Source: Thermoplasmata archaeon (GTDB lineage: Archaea > Thermoplasmatota > E2 > DHVEG-1). Taken from it: a stretch of DNA of 37,729 nt. Under the pieces are notes generated by a model. The model was not told where the DNA came from. It ran no database searches and worked only from the letters and a program-made list of their open reading frames with translations. Each line of letters begins with the position of its first letter. The stretch's first letter is position 1. A program made the translations under genes and the position numbers. The stretch spans positions 1 through 37,729 of the forward strand of contig DQIQ01000013.1 in NCBI GenBank assembly GCA_003942085.1. Direction: 5' to 3'. Below, piece after piece: positions 32,743 to 37,729 of this stretch.

Positions 32743-33525
32743 ATGAAAAACGAACATAAAATATTCTCAATAGGCTTGGTACTTGCAATGGTCATAGGTG
32801 CTGTTGCATTATCAGGATGTACGCAAGAAAAAACAAATAAAATCATCGTGGGAACCTCGTCGGATTTTGCCCCTTTTGAATATAAAGCCGCCAATCAAAC
32901 CATTATAGGTTTTGATATTGATTTGATTAAAAAGGTCCTTACTGACCAAGGATACATCGTTGAAGTGCAAGATATCGGATTTGATTCCTTGATACCTGCA
33001 TTGCAAACAGGGAAAATCGATGTCATTGCCGCGGCAATGTCGATTACTGATGCACGTAAATTAGAGGTTGACTTTAGCGCTCCGTATTATGATGCAAATC
33101 AGGCAGTGCTTGTGAAAGTAGGTGCAAATGTAACAGTAAAGACAATCGAAGATCTGAAAAATTATTCGGTTGGTGCTCAAACCGGAACGACAGGATGGTC
33201 GTGGGTGAACGATACGCTCGTTGCCACCGGGAAATTGAGCAATGATAAATTTAGGAGCTACGATCTGTACACCGACGCAGTCGCTGATTTGATCATAGGA
33301 CCTTCACGGGTTGGTGCTATCGTCATCGATTCACCAGTTGCAAAGGCATTTGAAAAGAATGGTGAGGTGAAAATTGTGCTGAACATCACAACCAATGAAT
33401 CCTATGGGTTTGCGGTGAAAAAAGGAAACACAGAGTTAGCAACCAAGATTAGCACAGGATTAACCGCGGTTATGGGATCGACCTATTGGGAGGAACTTAT
33501 TGAGAAATACTTTACCACAACATAA
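32743..33525 (+). CDS. Substrate-binding lipoprotein of a polar amino acid ABC transporter
   Basis: 260 residues. Lipobox L-S-G-C with Cys26 gives a membrane-tethered lipoprotein. The SBP family 3 fold follows: VGTSSDFAPFEYKAANQTII near the N-terminus, FDIDLIKKVL, and VDVIAAAMSITDARK. The C-terminal part has GFAVKKGNTELATK. It collects amino acids outside the cell. It is the first of four genes that form one operon; substrate type (polar amino acids or derivatives) follows from family only. Confidence 0.92.
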   Translation: MKNEHKIFSIGLVLAMVIGAVALSGCTQEKTNKIIVGTSSDFAPFEYKAANQTIIGFDIDLIKKVLTDQGYIVEVQDIGFDSLIPALQTGKIDVIAAAMSITDARKLEVDFSAPYYDANQAVLVKVGANVTVKTIEDLKNYSVGAQTGTTGWSWVNDTLVATGKLSNDKFRSYDLYTDAVADLIIGPSRVGAIVIDSPVAKAFEKNGEVKIVLNITTNESYGFAVKKGNTELATKISTGLTAVMGSTYWEELIEKYFTTT

Positions 33526-33545
33526 CGTGAATAAGGAGTGATCAG

Positions 33546-34220
33546 TTGGCGCTTGAAACGCTGATAGAATCACTCCCCTCACTCCTTGATGGGCTTATAG
33601 TAACCCTTCTTCTCACCGCAGTCGGTATCTTACTTGGGACGACTCTCGGGGTTGTGCTTGCAGCCGGTCGCTCCTACGCATCACGACCGATTGCCTATTT
33701 AATTTTAATTTATGAGAAAGTCCTTCGAGGTATTCCCCTCCTTGTCTTGTTTTTCCTTATCTATTTTGGTTTTCCTCAGATTGGAATCAACCTTGATGCG
33801 TTTACTGCTGCCGTTCTCGGTCTGGGGCTTCGGAGTTCAGCGTATCAAGCGCAGATATATCGCGGGGCGATCAACTCCATCCCTGAAGGTCAAATCCATG
33901 CCGCCTTCTCCCTTGGAATGAGTAAGCTCAAAGCGATTCGCCATGTGATAATACCTCAGATGCTCCGGCTTTCCATCCCTGGATGGTCCAACGAATTTAC
34001 GATCCTTCTGAAGGATACTTCTCTTGCGTTTGGAATCGGTGTTATTGAGCTGATGCGGCAAGGTCGATATATTCAAGTCAGGGACTCAAGCCTTGTTCTT
34101 ATCGTGTTTTTACTTATCGCTCTCATTTATTTCATTCTTGTTTTTTCTGCAAATAGAATCATGCGTGTTGTTGAGAAAAAATATCAGATGGCGGGATATC
34201 AGGCGGAGGCCCATCGATGA
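33546..34220 (+). CDS. Permease subunit 1, polar amino acid ABC transporter
   Basis: 224 residues with five membrane helices, in the HisM/GlnP family. Start TTG at 33546 is seven bases after AAGGAG. The EAA-type loop that docks the ATPase is at GQIHAAFSLGMSKLKAIRHV. The C-terminus ends in a basic tail. A different but related permease is found after the ATPase gene, so the pair may form a heterodimer. Confidence 0.92.
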   Translation: MALETLIESLPSLLDGLIVTLLLTAVGILLGTTLGVVLAAGRSYASRPIAYLILIYEKVLRGIPLLVLFFLIYFGFPQIGINLDAFTAAVLGLGLRSSAYQAQIYRGAINSIPEGQIHAAFSLGMSKLKAIRHVIIPQMLRLSIPGWSNEFTILLKDTSLAFGIGVIELMRQGRYIQVRDSSLVLIVFLLIALIYFILVFSANRIMRVVEKKYQMAGYQAEAHR

Positions 34221-34239
34221 AACAAAGGAGGAACCATCA

Positions 34240-34995
34240 ATGGCGATGTTAGAGGTAAAGGATATTTACAAATCATATGGGAAAGTTCCGATTCTCAAAG
34301 GCGTCTCATTTACCATGGAAAAAGAAGAAACAAAGGTCATCATCGGACCCAGTGGAACAGGGAAAAGCACGCTGTTGCGCTGCATCAACCAACTCAGCCC
34401 TCCTGATAAAGGCCAGGTGTGGCTCGATGGGGAAGAGATTACCAACCCGAAGACAAACATCAATAAAATGCGGGAAAAAATAGGATTTGTGTTTCAGGAC
34501 TTCAATCTGTTTAATCATCTGACCGCGCTACGCAACGTCAGCATCGGGCTGGAAAAAGTAAAAAAAATAGAAAAGGACGCCGCACAAAAACGAGCGCTGC
34601 AAGAGCTCACCAGGGTAGGTTTGGAAGCCCAAGTCGGCCAATACCCTGCACAGCTTTCAGGCGGGCAGAAACAACGAGTCGGGATCGCGCGGGCATTAGC
34701 AATGGACCCTGATGTCATCTTATTTGATGAGCCCACCTCTGCATTAGACCCGGAGTTGATCGGTGACGTCCTTGATGTGATGAAATCGCTCTGCGGAAAA
34801 GTTGCGATGCTGGTCGTGACTCATGAGATGGGGTTTGCCCGAAACGTTGCTGATGAGATCATCTTCATGGAAGGTGGCATTATCGTTGAACAGGGTTCGC
34901 CAAAAGAGATGTTTACGAATGCTAAAATGGCGCGAACAAAAGAGTTCCTAGGACGAATCGGTGCACTTTATGGCGAAGATGAGACCGGAGGGTAA
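34240..34995 (+). CDS. ATPase subunit, polar amino acid ABC transporter
   Basis: 251 residues from ATG 34240 (GGAGG eight bases upstream); an upstream extension to 34093 is out of keeping with the family. All parts are present: Walker A GPSGTGKST, Q-loop FQDFNLF, signature LSGGQKQRVGIARAL, Walker B VILFDEPTSALDPE and switch THEM. It powers the two neighbouring permeases. Its stop is directly followed by the ATG of permease 2. Confidence 0.95.
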   Translation: MAMLEVKDIYKSYGKVPILKGVSFTMEKEETKVIIGPSGTGKSTLLRCINQLSPPDKGQVWLDGEEITNPKTNINKMREKIGFVFQDFNLFNHLTALRNVSIGLEKVKKIEKDAAQKRALQELTRVGLEAQVGQYPAQLSGGQKQRVGIARALAMDPDVILFDEPTSALDPELIGDVLDVMKSLCGKVAMLVVTHEMGFARNVADEIIFMEGGIIVEQGSPKEMFTNAKMARTKEFLGRIGALYGEDETGG

Positions 34996-35691
34996 ATGGC
35001 AGCTGATTTTGCCCAGTTCTTTTTAAATTCATTGCCAGATCTCTTCAATGGTTTAGGATATACGCTTCTCCTTACCTTTATCTCAATAACCGCTGGTTTT
35101 TTCTTAGGGATCTCCCTTGCGCTTGGCCGGGTCTACGGGAACAAGATCGTCAACGGCTTCTGTGTCGGATACATCGAACTGATCCGTGGCACCCCGCTCC
35201 TTGTTCAACTGTTCATTATTTATTTTGGTCTTCCTTCGATCGGTATCATCTTTACACCGATTCAAGCAGCATTGCTTGGGCTGTCTCTCAACAGTGCGGC
35301 GTATCAAGCTGAATATCTCAGAGGCGCCATACAATCTGTTGAATCCGGCCAGATGAGCGCAGCTCGCTCTTTAGGGATGAATAAGCTTCAATCGATCGGT
35401 CATGTCATCCTCCCTCAAGCCTTGCGTATCTCCATTCCTGCCTGGTCAAACGAATTCATCTATCTTTTACAATATTCATCGATAGCCTATATCATCCAGG
35501 TCGCGGAGTTGACCGCGGAAGGGAAATTCATCGCAGCGCACACCTTCCGATATCTTGAGGTGTTTGCAATGATCGCAGTCATCTATCTGGTCTTAACGAT
35601 TGTATCAACTGAAATCATAGACCGGATAGCAAAACGTCTGAGCATCCCTGGGATCGGTGCGGCTAAACAGGTCAGTCTTAGAGAAGGCTGA
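34996..35691 (+). CDS. Permease subunit 2, polar amino acid ABC transporter
   Basis: 231 residues, same family as permease 1. The docking loop is at GQMSAARSLGMNKLQSIGHV and the helical core has IELIRGTPLLVQLFIIYFGL. The ATG immediately follows the ATPase stop, so translation is coupled. The C-terminus has SIPGIGAAKQVSLREG. A T run (35694-35701) follows the stop as terminator. Confidence 0.93.
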   Translation: MAADFAQFFLNSLPDLFNGLGYTLLLTFISITAGFFLGISLALGRVYGNKIVNGFCVGYIELIRGTPLLVQLFIIYFGLPSIGIIFTPIQAALLGLSLNSAAYQAEYLRGAIQSVESGQMSAARSLGMNKLQSIGHVILPQALRISIPAWSNEFIYLLQYSSIAYIIQVAELTAEGKFIAAHTFRYLEVFAMIAVIYLVLTIVSTEIIDRIAKRLSIPGIGAAKQVSLREG

Positions 35692-35693
35692 CT

Positions 35694-35701
35694 ATTTTTT
35701 T
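35694..35701 (+). terminator. T-run terminator of the transporter operon
   Basis: Eight T residues just after the stop at 35691, followed by an A-rich stretch that could pair with it. Confidence 0.5.
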
Positions 35702-35752
35702 TATAAAAAAATCCTTTCTTCTGGGTAAAATAAAGAGCCATGCTCAAGACGT

Positions 35753-36733
35753 TTATTGATCGACCATTTCAGGAAAACTTGTATTGATGCGAGACTCGGT
35801 AAGTGACAATAAAAACCCTATAAATCCTAGGAAAAGATCAGTGACAATAAAGCCGACAAGGGACAACACCAGGACCTGTTCCGCTGTGACTTGGTAAAGG
35901 CTCGTAAAAATAAGAATGGCGGTGAACTCTCGTGTTCCTAATCCGGCAAAGGTAATAGGGATAAAACCAGCGACATTGGCAATCGGAAACAGTACGAGGA
36001 ACGCCAAATACGGGATCTGAAGCCCTAATCCCATCAGGATCAGATACTCTTGTGAAAACACGATGATCCAGGTAATGATACCCAGGATATATGGGGGGAT
36101 CATTGCTTTAAAACTGGGGAAATCAACGTAGAACGTATCGACGAATGCGTTAAAATGAGGTTTTACCTTTTTTGGTATAAGATAGTTGATGAGGATTCTG
36201 AAGAATTTCTCACCGCGATCCTTTCGTGTAAAATAAATTGCTAAAACGGTAAAACCGAGCACCCACGCAACTGTTATCGGAAGTAATTGCGGGAGGGTTC
36301 CGCTCACCAGTACAGCCCCGATAATCATCATTCCGTAGAGGGAGAACGAATGGATGAGAGTCTCAATAATGGTGTTAATGAAGAGTTTCCCGAATGGTTC
36401 TCCGGTTTTTTCTTTGAGGTATGGCACGCGCATCAGCTGCCCGTAATATCCTGGGGTGATGCTGCCGTAGAACACACCGATGAGATAGATTTTCAGGGAG
36501 ACGAAAAACCCGACGATTATCTTTTGTTCTTTCAGAATGATCTGCCATGTCGCATTTCTGATGATAAGAAGCGGAATGGTAAGAAGCAGGGCGTACACGA
36601 TAAATACCGGTTCAATAGAGATGAACGCGGTGATGATTTTATGCACGTCAAGAGAATAGATGATGTACGCAAGAATCCCTAGTCCAATGAATGGAAGAAC
36701 GAGTTTTAATTTGTTAATGGGGTCCTTTACCAT
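35753..36733 (-). CDS. AglD / LPG-synthase-like membrane protein
   Basis: About 326 residues from ATG 36733. A GTG at 36751 is in frame but a TATA-like CATAAAAG (about 36760-36767) would put the transcription start near 36738, after it. Eight or so membrane helices with the family marks GVFYGSITPGYYGQLMRVPY and VAGFIPITFAGLGTREF. The family includes the transmembrane part of lysylphosphatidylglycerol synthase and the region of AglD. The role in archaea could be lipid or lipid-linked sugar flipping; here there is no glycosyltransferase domain. It stands alone, facing the transporter operon. Confidence 0.87.
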   Translation of the reverse strand: MVKDPINKLKLVLPFIGLGILAYIIYSLDVHKIITAFISIEPVFIVYALLLTIPLLIIRNATWQIILKEQKIIVGFFVSLKIYLIGVFYGSITPGYYGQLMRVPYLKEKTGEPFGKLFINTIIETLIHSFSLYGMMIIGAVLVSGTLPQLLPITVAWVLGFTVLAIYFTRKDRGEKFFRILINYLIPKKVKPHFNAFVDTFYVDFPSFKAMIPPYILGIITWIIVFSQEYLILMGLGLQIPYLAFLVLFPIANVAGFIPITFAGLGTREFTAILIFTSLYQVTAEQVLVLSLVGFIVTDLFLGFIGFLLSLTESRINTSFPEMVDQ

Positions 36734-36797
36734 GGCAGGTAGGTGAATCACAAGGGTACTTTTATGGTTTTTTCACCGAATCACTGAAAGGGCGTTG

Positions 36798-36830
36798 AAA
36801 AAATAAAAAAAAATGAGAGAGATTCTCTCT
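36798..36830 (-). terminator. Hairpin and T-run terminator of the second C25 gene
   Basis: On the minus strand AGAGAGA and TCTCTCT (36816-36830) form a seven-pair stem, followed by ATTTTTTTTTATTTTTT. It lies just after the stop at 36852. Confidence 0.7.
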
Positions 36831-36851
36831 GTTTTTCCTCTGAAGGATTTC

Positions 36852-37729
36852 CTAGCAAATACGGAAGATGCGCATGACAAACGGACCAAGGACAAATCCA
36901 CTGCCGTTCCAATCCTCTGCGTATTTGACGTGGACCTGTAGGGAGATTTTCCCGAACCCAAAAATGGTCTTTTCTGGTTGAATGGCCGTGGTATTTCCGA
37001 TGGCAAGCGATGCAAAGGAGCCTTCTGAGGATATATTGATGAACCCGAACAGTCCGCCACTCACCGAAATACTCCAGGGGATGTTGCTCACCGGTATTTC
37101 TCCTTCATTAACGATGGATGCTTGGATTCCTTTGCCTCCGTTCACACCGGTGATGCGCAGGGATGGCTTCTGTCCGGTTGCGTTCATGAATCTGACCGCG
37201 GGGTCCCCGAACAGGTTGGTCTCATAATAGCACCAGCGCATGCAAGACCGTTGTATAAGGAAAAGATTATCTTCTTTGGAATCATGGTTCGCCCGTCCGA
37301 TTTCTCTGATGTTTTCTCCAAACACTGCGTCCCAGAACTGTCGGTGGAAGCGCTGCGAGTCCCCATCGGTGCTGTAAGACCAGAAAAATCCGTAGCGTGC
37401 GTTCCATATGCCTGCGAATGCACCCGTGGTGGTTTTTGCCGTGAAATACTCAGCGATGCACTCAACGCCCTCCGGATTGTCAAACCCGCCTGACATGCAT
37501 CCTTGTGAATACACAAAACAAAAATTGTTCGTATTGGTAAGAGCGCTGGCATCACCGTTGCTCATCCTCATGTTATAGTCATAGTAGGCATGTCCGTCGT
37601 GGTTGATGAGATAGACACCTTGGTTGATCCGGTTGATTATCTCCTGTTTTGGCCATCCGGTGCCCCAGGGGTTGTTCGGATCAAAACCAGGGTATAGCTC
37701 GTCGTAGAGTTGGTCGATGGTATATAGAC
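36852..37729 (-). CDS. Second C25 (gingipain-family) peptidase with CARDB-like domain, 5' end outside window
   Basis: The frame is open to the right edge of the window. Visible residues include the His of INHDGHAYYD (His codon at 37590-37592) and the Cys of VYSQGCMSGG (37497-37499), i.e. the catalytic pair, then the standard domain end RWCYYETNLFGDPAVRFM. A CARDB-like C-terminal domain follows (about 100 residues, with VNEGEIPVSNIPWSISVSGG) and a hydrophobic-basic end FVMRIFRIC. It should be an exported protease. Unlike the first C25 protein (8844-10814) it carries an extra domain, so its placement at the surface is likely different. Confidence 0.9.
   Translation of the reverse strand, partial: LYTIDQLYDELYPGFDPNNPWGTGWPKQEIINRINQGVYLINHDGHAYYDYNMRMSNGDASALTNTNNFCFVYSQGCMSGGFDNPEGVECIAEYFTAKTTTGAFAGIWNARYGFFWSYSTDGDSQRFHRQFWDAVFGENIREIGRANHDSKEDNLFLIQRSCMRWCYYETNLFGDPAVRFMNATGQKPSLRITGVNGGKGIQASIVNEGEIPVSNIPWSISVSGGLFGFINISSEGSFASLAIGNTTAIQPEKTIFGFGKISLQVHVKYAEDWNGSGFVLGPFVMRIFRIC

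Noticed and set aside
32743-35691. Possibility that the second permease gene is a recent duplicate of the first
   Set aside because: The two share only family motifs and differ through most of the sequence; a two-permease arrangement is normal for polar amino acid ABC transporters.

Overview
The window looks like chromosomal DNA of an uncultivated euryarchaeon, most probably of the Thermoplasmatota. The evidence is archaeal: TTTAAA-type TATA boxes, strong Shine-Dalgarno (SD) sites, an Lrp-like regulator, a membrane-anchored winged-helix regulator, an SFM1-like SPOUT methyltransferase, and many secreted proteins with FG-GAP, PQQ-propeller, PKD and C25 (gingipain-type) peptidase domains. Sediment lineages such as MBG-D are known for exported gingipain-like peptidases, but that lineage assignment is an inference from content; no rRNA gene is present.

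Layout. 1-1.5 kb: IS1634/IS4-type transposase cut by the window edge. 1.6-6.7 kb: secreted and membrane proteins (a small exported protein, a three-helix membrane protein, an 821-residue beta-helix/FG-GAP protein, an orphan beta-helix fragment, an exported protein with a hydrophobic C-terminal half), plus a tRNA 3'-end-like fragment. 6.7-8.8 kb: a gene-poor, decayed stretch with a small winged-helix protein, a b561-like membrane protein and a hidden phosphoribosyltransferase remnant. 8.8-14.6 kb: C25 peptidase, a structured 3' RNA candidate, a membrane-protein remnant, an exported protein, an Lrp-type regulator and a PQQ-propeller protein. 14.8-20 kb: small soluble genes (cysteine-rich protein, flavodoxin, two cupins, DUF1801, two GNAT acetyltransferases, response regulator). 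20.2-25.2 kb: a seven-bladed FG-GAP/PKD exported protein, a second flavodoxin-like protein, a basic protein, and a coupled membrane/LEA14-like operon. 25.4-29 kb: a PurF-like enzyme without its glutaminase cysteine, then a membrane-bound regulator followed by two exported proteins. 29.1-32.6 kb: AbrB-arsM operon, a methyltransferase, a stand-alone E2-type acyltransferase and the SPOUT methyltransferase. 32.7-35.7 kb: polar amino acid ABC transporter. 35.7-37.7 kb: an AglD/LPG-synthase-like membrane protein and a second C25 peptidase running off the right edge.

How it fits together. Exported C25 peptidases could release peptides and amino acids outside the cell, and the SBP-permease-ATPase-permease operon could import amino acids; this link is inferred. 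The beta-propeller, PKD and beta-helix proteins are likely cell-surface adhesion or binding modules. The most unusual items are: the PurF homologue with Ser in place of Cys2 but with PRPP loop and Fe-S cysteines intact; a 50-bp three-module repeat found just 3' of two large surface-protein genes with identical internal spacing; an exact 14-bp extended promoter box shared by several exported-protein genes; and a possible structured RNA with competing helices behind the first C25 gene. No CRISPR array, complete tRNA or rRNA was seen.
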